The notes beneath the pieces are model-generated. The model was not told the origin of the DNA, ran no database searches, and saw only the letters and a list, made by a program, of their open reading frames with translations. Positions 1-5,993 of a DNA stretch of 5,993 nucleotides are shown one piece after another (position 1 is the first letter of the stretch; every line of letters starts with the position of its first letter). A program made the position numbers and the translations under genes. The stretch comes from Bradyrhizobium sp. (lineage in GTDB: Bacteria > Pseudomonadota > Alphaproteobacteria > Rhizobiales > Xanthobacteraceae), in NCBI GenBank assembly GCA_028290165.1, contig JAQGKJ010000367.1, positions 1 through 5,993 on the forward strand, written 5' to 3'.

Positions 1-1172
1 ATCTTCTTGGCGCCGTCGGCCATGTCGGTAGCCGCGACGACGTTCAGCTTCGACTCGGCGAGGATCTTGCGGCCGAGCTCGACGTTGGTGCCCTCGAGCC
101 GCACGACCAGCGGAACCTTGAGGCCGACTTCCTTGACCGCGGCGATCACGCCCTCGGCGATGATGTCGCACTTCATGATGCCGCCAAAGATGTTGACCAG
201 GATGCCCTTCACGTTGGGATCGGCGAGGATGATCTTGAACGCGGCCGTGACCTTCTCCTTGTTGGCGCCGCCGCCGACGTCGAGGAAGTTGGCCGGGAAC
301 ATGCCGTTCAGCTTGATGATATCCATCGTCGCCATCGCCAGCCCGGCGCCGTTGACCATGCAGCCGATATTGCCGTCCAGCGTAACGTAATTGAGGTCGT
401 ATTTCGATGCCTCGATTTCCTTGGGGTCTTCCTCGGTCTCGTCGCGCAGCGCCGCCACGTCGGGATGACGAAACAGCGCGTTGTCATCGAACGATACCTT
501 GGCATCGAGCACGCGCAGATCGCCCTGTTTTGTCACCACCAGCGGATTGATCTCCAGCATCGCCATGTCCTTGGCAACGAAGGCGGTATAAAGCTGGGTC
601 ACTAGTTTTTCCGCCTGCTTGGCGAGATCGCCCTTAAGGCCCAACGCCTTGGCAACGGTGCGGCCGTGGTGGCCCATGATGCCGGTCGCCGGATCGACCG
701 AGAAGGTCACGATCTTTTCCGGCGTGTTGTGCGCGACGTCCTCGATATTGACGCCGCCTTCGGTAGAGACCACGAACGACACTTCCGAGGTTTCGCGGTT
801 GACCAGGATCGAAAGATAGAACTCCTTGTCGATGTCGGAGCCTTCTTCGATATAGAGCCGGTTGACCTGCTTGCCGTGCGGCCCGGTCTGTACCGTGACC
901 AGCGTGGCGCCCAGCATCTGCTTGGCGAATTCATTGACCTCGGCAACCGATTTGGCGATGCGAACGCCGCCCTTGTCGCCGGCGGACGCTTCCTTGAACT
1001 TGCCCTTGCCGCGGCCGCCGGCATGGATCTGGCTCTTCACCACCCAGACCGGGCCGGGAAGGGTTTTCGCGGCGACGTCGGAATCGGCAGCCCGCAGCAC
1101 CGGGGCGCCCTTCGAGATCGGCACGCCGAATTCATGCAGCAGCGCTTTGGCCTGGTATTCGTGGATGTTCAT
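1..1172 (-). CDS. sucC: Succinyl-CoA synthetase (ADP-forming) beta subunit, 3' end missing
   Basis: The beta subunit joins the SucD alpha subunit in the cytoplasm to interconvert succinyl-CoA and succinate with nucleotide phosphorylation, a TCA-cycle step. The frame is open from the start codon at 1172 to the window edge and gives 390 residues. It begins [18 protein letters not shown], the typical SucC opening. The N-terminal half is an ATP-grasp domain with the nucleotide-binding stretch HAGGRGKGK at about 50-58 and LEINPL at 206-211; N209 and D223 match the Mg-binding positions of the family. The C-terminal CoA-ligase domain shows NGAGLAM (274-280), LDVGGGA (297-303) and [10 protein letters not shown] (327-336). 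Rhizobial SucC is about 398 residues, so roughly eight residues and the stop lie outside the window. A GGAG ribosome-binding site at 1181-1184, 8 bp before the ATG, supports the start. It follows mdh on the same strand after a 145 bp gap, and cotranscription is likely because mdh-sucCDAB operons are known in rhizobia. Confidence 0.97.
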   Translation of the reverse strand, partial: MNIHEYQAKALLHEFGVPISKGAPVLRAADSDVAAKTLPGPVWVVKSQIHAGGRGKGKFKEASAGDKGGVRIAKSVAEVNEFAKQMLGATLVTVQTGPHGKQVNRLYIEEGSDIDKEFYLSILVNRETSEVSFVVSTEGGVNIEDVAHNTPEKIVTFSVDPATGIMGHHGRTVAKALGLKGDLAKQAEKLVTQLYTAFVAKDMAMLEINPLVVTKQGDLRVLDAKVSFDDNALFRHPDVAALRDETEEDPKEIEASKYDLNYVTLDGNIGCMVNGAGLAMATMDIIKLNGMFPANFLDVGGGANKEKVTAAFKIILADPNVKGILVNIFGGIMKCDIIAEGVIAAVKEVGLKVPLVVRLEGTNVELGRKILAESKLNVVAATDMADGAKK

Positions 1173-1220
1173 TTTCGACGCTCCGGACCCTCGTGCGGTG
1201 AGTTTGGAATTCACACCGGT

Positions 1221-1258
1221 TTTGCAACTGGCATACCATATACCAGAGGAAGTGCAAA
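1221..1258. promoter_or_regulatory. Nested dyad in the mdh-sucC gap: candidate operator or internal sucC promoter
   Basis: A 19 bp imperfect palindrome, CTGGCATACCATATACCAG, lies at 1228-1246 with seven of nine base pairs matching. It contains TGGCATACCA, one base away from the TGGTATACCA palindrome typical of GntR/FCD-family operators. An outer inverted repeat, TTTGCA (1221-1226) and TGCAAA (1253-1258), encloses it. On the minus strand TTGCAC (1257-1252) could act as a -35 box with TATGCC (1235-1230) 16 bp downstream as a weak -10 box, which would place the palindrome over the promoter, about 60 bp before the sucC start. The dyad is visible directly; its role as operator, promoter or RNA hairpin is inference. 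Confidence 0.35.
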
Positions 1259-1317
1259 TTCGGAAACTGGGGTGCCGAAAGCCGATTTGCTGGATCTATC
1301 GGCCGATTTTGACGCGA

Positions 1318-2331
<1,014 letters not shown>

Positions 2332-2341
2332 TTAAATGCTG

Positions 2342-2369
2342 GTTATCCCTTTCGACCGACCCGTTCAAG
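2342..2369 (-). promoter_or_regulatory. Candidate promoter upstream of mdh
   Basis: On the minus strand CTTGAA (2369-2364) is followed by GATAAC (2347-2342), with 16 bp between them, similar to the loose CTTGAC/CTATAT-like sigma-70 promoters of rhizobia. Transcription would start near 2335, giving mdh a leader of about 50 nt that contains a pyrimidine-rich run (2312-2330) before the ribosome-binding site. This would let mdh-suc be expressed independently of zapE. The match is weak and is offered only as a candidate. Confidence 0.27.
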
Positions 2370-2420
2370 TCGCGGCATGGTCAATTGTTATTCTTGCCTT
2401 GTTTTCGATCAGAGCCGCTC

Positions 2421-2460
2421 GTCACCCCGGGATGGCCCGAAGGACCAGACCCGGAATGAC
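2421..2460. repeat. Palindromic intergenic repeat between zapE and mdh
   Basis: The ends GTCACCCCGGG (2421-2431) and CCCGGAATGAC (2450-2460) pair at nine of eleven positions. An inner stem, TGGCCC with GGACCA around a GAA loop (2433-2447), pairs at five of six. The whole can fold into one long interrupted hairpin. I recall similar GTCATTCCGGG-type palindromes scattered between genes in Bradyrhizobium-like genomes, which is why I call it a dispersed repeat; only one copy of this family is in the window. It starts just past the zapE stop codon in transcription direction, so it could stabilise or end the zapE transcript. There is no T-run after it on the minus strand, so it is not a standard intrinsic terminator. 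Confidence 0.65.
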
Positions 2461-2466
2461 GGACCG

Positions 2467-3651
2467 CTACGTCTCCACCAGTCCCGTGCTCGACCCGCTG
2501 GCCGCGGAATCCTTGTGGCCGTGGGGCAGCGCAAGGTAGGATTCCGAGCTCATTTCGATCAGCCTTGACGAGGTCCGCTTGAACTCGTTCGCCTCATAGC
2601 CGTCGGTGGCGACATACAACGACTGGGGATCGGCTTCCGCTGAAGCCATCAGTTTCACGGCGTTGTCGTAAAGCGTATCGATCAGCGCGATGAACCGCTT
2701 GGCGGCGTTGCGATCGTCATAATCCATCACCGGAATGCGGTCGATCATGATGGTGTGATAATCGCGCGCGAGCCGAAGGTAGTCGGAAGCGGCAAGCGGC
2801 TGTTCGCACAGATCCTTGAACGAAAATCGCGCAACTCCGTCTGCCGAACACGGCACATGCAGGAGACGGCCCTTGATCGAGATATCGCGCGGCTTGCATT
2901 TGGCATTGCCGGTCATCCTCGCCCAGGCCCTGTCGAGCGCCGCATCGGCGGCGGCATCCGCCGGCACCAGCCACATTTTCACCCCAGCGAGTTTCTCAAG
3001 CCGGAAATCGGTGCGTGCGTCGAGCCGCAGCACGTCCATATGATCCGATATCTGCGCGATGAACGGTAGAAACAGCGCCCGGTTCAGTCCGCCCTTGTAG
3101 AGATCGTCGGGCGCAACGTTGGAGGTCGCGACCACCACGGTCCCAAGTTCGAACAGCTTTGTGAACAGTCGTCCCAGGATCATCGCGTCCGCGATGTCGG
3201 TGACGTGGAATTCGTCGAAGCACAAAAGCCAGGCCTCGTCGAAGATCGACGCCGCGGTGAGCGCGATCACATCGCCGTCGGCGATCTCGCCGCGCGCAAT
3301 GTTCTGGCGATAGCCATAGATCCGCTCATGCACCTCGGCCATGAATTCGTGGAAATGCGCGCGGCGCTTGTGCTCGACCGAGCTATGCTGAAAAAACAGG
3401 TCCATCAGCATGGTCTTGCCGCGGCCGACTTCGCCGTGGACATAGAGGCCGCGCGGCGGCCCGCCGTTCTTATCGGTAAACAGCCGGCCCAGCAGGCCCT
3501 GCTTGCTCGCGGGCTTGTAGCTCGAAAGCCGCTGCTCGAGCGCCGCAAAGGCCTCGACGGCCTGTTCCTGCGCGGCGTCGGGCTCGAGCGCGCCGGAGGA
3601 GACGAGGGCCTGATAATGGGCGCGGAACGAGACGGACGGTGGCGACAGCAT
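2467..3651 (-). CDS. zapE: AFG1/ZapE-family P-loop ATPase (cell division protein ZapE)
   Basis: The product has 394 residues, a normal length for the family. The Walker A motif GEVGRGKT is at 73-80, Walker B LLCFDEF at 142-148, and a sensor-like ATSN at 175-178. Other family signatures are HFHEFM (99-104), FDEFHVTDIADAM (145-157) and the conserved C-terminal RTSSRLIEM (359-367). In E. coli ZapE is a Z-ring-associated ATPase that affects FtsZ bundling; its mitochondrial relatives AFG1/LACE1 take part in turnover of respiratory-complex subunits. Both roles are family knowledge, not seen here. The start at 3651 gives the usual N-terminus (an FRAHYQALVSSG-like opening) but its ribosome-binding site is odd: a G-run AAGGGGG ends only two bases before the ATG. 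No better in-frame start is visible. The last 15 or so residues (SAASGSSTG and neighbours) are low-complexity and probably flexible. It lies upstream of mdh on the same strand. Confidence 0.95.
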   Translation of the reverse strand: MLSPPSVSFRAHYQALVSSGALEPDAAQEQAVEAFAALEQRLSSYKPASKQGLLGRLFTDKNGGPPRGLYVHGEVGRGKTMLMDLFFQHSSVEHKRRAHFHEFMAEVHERIYGYRQNIARGEIADGDVIALTAASIFDEAWLLCFDEFHVTDIADAMILGRLFTKLFELGTVVVATSNVAPDDLYKGGLNRALFLPFIAQISDHMDVLRLDARTDFRLEKLAGVKMWLVPADAAADAALDRAWARMTGNAKCKPRDISIKGRLLHVPCSADGVARFSFKDLCEQPLAASDYLRLARDYHTIMIDRIPVMDYDDRNAAKRFIALIDTLYDNAVKLMASAEADPQSLYVATDGYEANEFKRTSSRLIEMSSESYLALPHGHKDSAASGSSTGLVET

Positions 3652-3755
3652 GGCCCCCTTTACGGCCCCAGCACGGCGAAAATTGCAAGCCGAGAATTGG
3701 TGCAGGGGGGTATGCGGGCGTGGGCGCTGAGAGCCGCTGCCTCGGCCTCATGGAA

Positions 3756-3846
3756 GTCATCATCCCCGGAACAGTACGCCCCGGCTTTTCGATTCATGAC
3801 CAGCGCCTCTGGAATACTGGGTCGTCCGGTCAAGCCGGGCGATGAC
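3756..3846. repeat. Composite palindromic repeat between thpR and zapE
   Basis: The element is bounded by the inverted ends GTCATC (3756-3761) and GATGAC (3841-3846). At its right side CGTCCGG (3823-3829) and CCGGGCG (3835-3841) pair around a TCAAG loop with one T-G mismatch. The internal stretch CTCTGGAATACTGG (3807-3820) is a string I associate with dispersed repeats of Bradyrhizobium/Rhodopseudomonas genomes. The left stem looks eroded compared with the full-length repeat as I remember it. It begins 16 bases past the thpR stop codon in transcription direction and occupies much of the 211 bp gap before zapE. The rest of that gap, 3652-3755, should carry any zapE promoter, but I see no convincing one. 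Confidence 0.65.
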
Positions 3847-3862
3847 GATCGCGGGTGTGGCT

Positions 3863-4399
3863 CTACGGGCTCAGCGCGTAGGAATCCTCGACCACATAGG
3901 GGCCGCCGCCGGTGGAGGCGCGGGACGAGAACAGCACGAACCGCGAAGCGGTAAACACCGTGGTCGGAAAGTATCCGCGCACCGACAGATAGTCCGCGAC
4001 ATCCTGATTGGAGGCATCGCGCAGCCGCGCCAGCGTCACATGCGGGGTGAACTTGCGCCCCTCGGGATCGAGCCCGAAGCGCTGCATCAGCCGTTCCAGT
4101 TCGGCCTGCAGCTCGATCAATGGCCGGCTTGGCACCACCGAGGCCACCACCGCGCGCGGCTTACGTCCGCCAAAACTCGACAGGCCCTGCAGCGCAACTT
4201 CGAACGGCTTGCGATTGACCCGGAACAGGAGCGAGGCGATTTCATTCGCGGCAACCCCATCGATATCGCCGATGAAGCGGAGCGTGACATGATAATTTTC
4301 GGGATCGATCCAGCGGGCGCCGGGAAGGCCACCCCGCAAATTGGAAAGCGTCTGGCCGATCTCGGCCGGAATTTCCAGTCCAGTGAACAAACGCGGCAT
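3863..4399 (-). CDS. thpR: RNA 2',3'-cyclic phosphodiesterase (ThpR/LigT, 2H family)
   Basis: Enzymes of this family open RNA 2',3'-cyclic phosphates to 2'-phosphates and can join tRNA half-molecules through a 2'-5' bond in vitro; the physiological role in bacteria is unclear. The product has 178 residues, the usual size. The two defining catalytic motifs of the 2H superfamily are both intact: HVTL at 37-40 and HVTL at 120-123, spaced as expected for the two-lobed fold. The opening MPRLFTGLEIP, the RWIDPENYHVTLRFIGD stretch and KFTPHVTLAR are typical of ThpR. A GGGAG ribosome-binding site at 4407-4411, seven bases before the ATG, supports the start. Its neighbours tesA and zapE are on the same strand but separated by gaps of about 210 bp, each with a palindromic repeat, so it may be its own transcription unit. 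No functional link to the neighbours is evident. Confidence 0.93.
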   Translation of the reverse strand: MPRLFTGLEIPAEIGQTLSNLRGGLPGARWIDPENYHVTLRFIGDIDGVAANEIASLLFRVNRKPFEVALQGLSSFGGRKPRAVVASVVPSRPLIELQAELERLMQRFGLDPEGRKFTPHVTLARLRDASNQDVADYLSVRGYFPTTVFTASRFVLFSSRASTGGGPYVVEDSYALSP

Positions 4400-4420
4400 C
4401 GCAAGACTCCCGATGCTGAG

Positions 4421-4479
4421 GCATGATCCCGAAAAAGCCGGTCCCGGACTTGATCCGGGATGGACACCGGTTTTCGGGA
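4421..4479. repeat. Nested palindromic repeat just upstream of thpR
   Basis: CCCGAAAA (4428-4435) and the following bases pair with ACCGGTTTTCGGG (4466-4478), the left arm having two extra bases. Inside lies a perfect 7 bp stem, TCCCGGA (4442-4448) and TCCGGGA (4454-4460), with a CTTGA loop. The opening GCATGATCCCGAAAA is a string I associate with dispersed repeats in Bradyrhizobium-type genomes; there the right side usually continues to a matching ATCATGC, which is absent here. The inner hairpin has the same CCGG-CTTGA-CCGG plan as the hairpin at 3823-3841 read on the other strand, which suggests one repeat nested in another. The element ends about ten bases upstream of the thpR ribosome-binding site. 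Confidence 0.65.
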
Positions 4480-4607
4480 AAGCCCTGAAACAAAGTCCGA
4501 TGACGAATCACCTATCGCTAATTTCTACCGTAGTTATATGACTCTGCGAAAGCATCCGGCGTGCCGGCCCGGGAAAACACGGTGTTAGGGTTATTGTTGC
4601 CGGTTTT

Positions 4608-5264
4608 TCAACTACGTTGCCCGGATATCGCGCCAAGAAATGCCTCCACGGTAGGCAGGATATTTTTGACGATCTCGTCGATGCCCTCCGCCGTCGGGTG
4701 CATGCCGTCCGCCTGATTGAGCCTGGCATCGGCGGCGACGCCTGCCAGAAAAAATGGATACAGCGGCACGCCGAACTTTTTTGCCAAATCTGGATAGATC
4801 GCGTTGAAACGCGCCGAATAGTCGCTGCCGTAATTCGGCGGCGCGACCATGCCGCACAACAGAACCGCTATGCCGCGCGCCTTCAGCCGCGTCACGATGT
4901 CTGTCAGGGCAGCGCGGGTCACGGTGGGATCGGTGCCGCGCAGGGCATCGTTGGCGCCGAGTTCGACAAGGACGGCCTCGGTTCCCTCGGGCACCGACCA
5001 GTCGAGCCTGTCGCGGCCGCCGGAAGCGGTATCCCCGGAGACCCCGGCATTGATCATGTCAACCACTATCCCATTGGTCTTTAGAGCTTTTTGCAAGCGC
5101 TCGGGGAATGCGGCGGAGGCTGAAAGGCCAAGGCCCGCGCTCAGCGAATCACCCAACACCACCATCTTGATCGGTTTTGCCTCGGCCGCGGCCGGCGTCT
5201 GAGCAAACGCCCCTTCTGCCATCGCCACAACCACGCCCAATAACACGAGCATGTGCGTGAACAT
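4608..5264 (-). CDS. tesA: Exported GDSL esterase / acyl-CoA thioesterase I (TesA-like arylesterase)
   Basis: The product is an SGNH-hydrolase of 218 residues that would hydrolyse acyl thioesters and esters in the periplasm. A signal peptide fits residues 1-21: a hydrophobic stretch MLVLLGVVVAM followed by AFA before Q22, a good signal peptidase I site. All SGNH blocks are present: GDSLSAG at 38-44 with nucleophile S40, SGDT at 76-79 with oxyanion G77, ELGANDALRG at 101-110 with N105, and DGMH at 186-189 with catalytic D186 and H189. The spacing and the ELGANDALRG string match E. coli TesA closely. The frame stays open upstream to an ATG at 5384, but that would overlap the divergent ABC gene; the ATG at 5264 has AGAGG nine bases upstream and puts the signal peptide at the N-terminus. 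An ATG at 5315 is a possible alternative with a longer basic leader. Adjacency to a divergent YbbA-like ATPase, as in E. coli, supports the call. Confidence 0.93.
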   Translation of the reverse strand: MFTHMLVLLGVVVAMAEGAFAQTPAAAEAKPIKMVVLGDSLSAGLGLSASAAFPERLQKALKTNGIVVDMINAGVSGDTASGGRDRLDWSVPEGTEAVLVELGANDALRGTDPTVTRAALTDIVTRLKARGIAVLLCGMVAPPNYGSDYSARFNAIYPDLAKKFGVPLYPFFLAGVAADARLNQADGMHPTAEGIDEIVKNILPTVEAFLGAISGQRS

Positions 5265-5273
5265 GCCGCGCTG

Positions 5274-5278
5274 CCTCT
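5274..5278 (-). promoter_or_regulatory. Ribosome-binding site that decides the tesA start
   Basis: AGAGG on the minus strand lies nine bases before the ATG at 5264. The upstream in-frame ATGs at 5315, 5327 and 5384 have no comparable purine-rich site, and all three would make tesA overlap the start of the divergent ABC gene. This favours the shorter protein, in which the signal peptide is N-terminal. Confidence 0.5.
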
Positions 5279-5313
5279 CGACCCGGCTGCCGGAAGTGCC
5301 ATATGACCGAGCC

Positions 5314-5993
5314 ATGGACAGTCTCATCGAACCCTCGTCGTTGGCCGGCCTTGAACCGGACACCATTTCCATCTCGAACGTCAACCTCTCGCTCGGCTCG
5401 GGCGTGGCGCGCGTTCATATTCTGAAAGATATCAGCCTTCGTGTGGCTTCCGGTGAAGCGCTCGGCCTGATCGGGCCATCAGGCTCCGGAAAATCCACCC
5501 TGCTGATGGTGATGGCGGGACTGGAGCGTCCCGACAGCGGAGAGGTGGTGGTCAACGGCACGCCTTTCAATGCCCTCGACGAGGACGCGCTGGCGCGGTT
5601 TCGTGGTCGCCAGGTCGGCATCGTATTCCAGTCGTTTCATCTGATACCGACCATGACCGCGCTGGAAAATGTCGCGGTGCCGCTGGAACTGGCCGGCAAT
5701 CCTGACGCGGCGCGCCGCGCCGCGCAGGAACTGACCTCGGTCGGTCTCGGCGACCGCCTGCATCACTATCCCACGCAATTGTCCGGCGGCGAGCAGCAGC
5801 GCGTCGCATTGGCCCGCGCGCTGGCGCCCGATCCCGCGATCCTGGTGGCGGACGAGCCGACCGGCAATCTCGATGAGACCACGGGCAAGCAGATCGTCGA
5901 TCTCCTGTTCACCAAACACACCGAGCGCTGCATGACCTTGGAGCAGGTGACCCACGACACCTCTCTGGCGCAGCGCTGCGACCGCGTGGTGAG
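5314..5993 (+). CDS. ybbA: ABC transporter ATP-binding protein, YbbA/LolD type, 3' end missing
   Basis: This is the ATPase of a MacB/LolCDE-like transporter that would work with an FtsX-type permease (YbbP) in the inner membrane; the substrate is unknown. The frame gives 226 residues up to the window edge, against about 235-240 for the family. Motifs in order are Walker A GPSGSGKST (54-62), Q-loop Q106, signature LSGGEQQR (156-163), Walker B ILVADE (176-181), D-loop NLD (185-187) and the switch histidine H214. The insert FHLIPTMTALENVAVPLEL after the Q-loop is typical of this subfamily. The strand before the switch histidine reads TLEQVTHD rather than the usual hydrophobic TLVLVTHD, which is odd. 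The ATG at 5314 has only a weak ribosome-binding site, with GGAAG 17 bases upstream; a GTG at 5296 is an in-frame alternative. Assignment to YbbA rather than LolD rests mainly on the divergent tesA neighbour. Confidence 0.9.
   Translation, partial: MDSLIEPSSLAGLEPDTISISNVNLSLGSGVARVHILKDISLRVASGEALGLIGPSGSGKSTLLMVMAGLERPDSGEVVVNGTPFNALDEDALARFRGRQVGIVFQSFHLIPTMTALENVAVPLELAGNPDAARRAAQELTSVGLGDRLHHYPTQLSGGEQQRVALARALAPDPAILVADEPTGNLDETTGKQIVDLLFTKHTERCMTLEQVTHDTSLAQRCDRVV

Noticed and set aside
3205..3954. Plus-strand open frame of 249 codons opposite zapE and the repeat
   Set aside because: It runs antisense through the Walker motifs of zapE, then through the repeat at 3756-3846 and into thpR; its composition is typical of a shadow frame.
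4557..4607. Possible intrinsic terminator after tesA
   Set aside because: CCGGCGTGCCGG leaves at most a four-pair stem, AACACCGTGTT has a one-base loop, and neither is followed by a T-run on the minus strand.
4480..4607. Possible thpR promoter or small RNA in the rest of the tesA-thpR gap
   Set aside because: TATAAC occurs on the minus strand near 4535, but no -35 box is found at a suitable distance and no stable structure is evident.
5265..5384. Extended tesA start at 5384 giving 258 residues
   Set aside because: The extra 40 residues would bury the signal peptide and overlap the start of the divergent ABC gene, and the ATG at 5264 has a good ribosome-binding site.
5479..5955. Minus-strand open frame of 158 codons opposite the ABC ATPase
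   Set aside because: Antisense to the conserved ABC motifs, with no recognisable domain of its own.

Overview
The window looks like chromosomal DNA from an alphaproteobacterium of the Bradyrhizobium/Rhodopseudomonas group (Nitrobacteraceae). Three things point there: GC-rich codon use throughout, the gene order zapE-mdh-sucC that is familiar from Rhizobiales, and short palindromic repeats in the gaps that resemble repeats I recall from Bradyrhizobium-type genomes. The assignment rests on recognition, not on a database search.

Five genes lie on the minus strand, so in transcription order from right to left: tesA (4608-5264, periplasmic GDSL esterase/thioesterase), thpR (3863-4399, RNA 2',3'-cyclic phosphodiesterase), zapE (2467-3651, AFG1-type ATPase), mdh (1318-2286, malate dehydrogenase) and sucC (1-1172, succinyl-CoA synthetase beta subunit, cut by the left edge about eight residues before its expected end). 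One gene runs the other way at the right end: an ABC transporter ATPase of the YbbA/LolD type (5314-5993), cut by the right edge. tesA and this ABC gene are divergent neighbours, as in Escherichia coli, and only 49 bp separate their preferred start codons.

The left half is central metabolism. Mdh and SucC act in the TCA cycle, and sucD, sucA and sucB would be expected beyond the left edge. The right half is a mixed set: RNA end processing, a secreted lipolytic enzyme, and the ATPase of a putative envelope exporter whose FtsX-like permease would be expected beyond the right edge.

No stretch longer than about 210 bases lacks a gene. The gaps are informative: 2287-2466, 3652-3862 and 4400-4607 each carry one palindromic repeat, while 1173-1317 (mdh to sucC) carries a nested dyad that may be an operator or internal promoter. 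In 4480-4607 I see nothing convincing. I found no RNA genes, CRISPR array, insertion sequence, phage gene or defence system. I do not think the window contains a new biological system; the points most worth a second look are the mdh-sucC dyad, the repeats bracketing thpR, and an unusual strand in the ABC ATPase.
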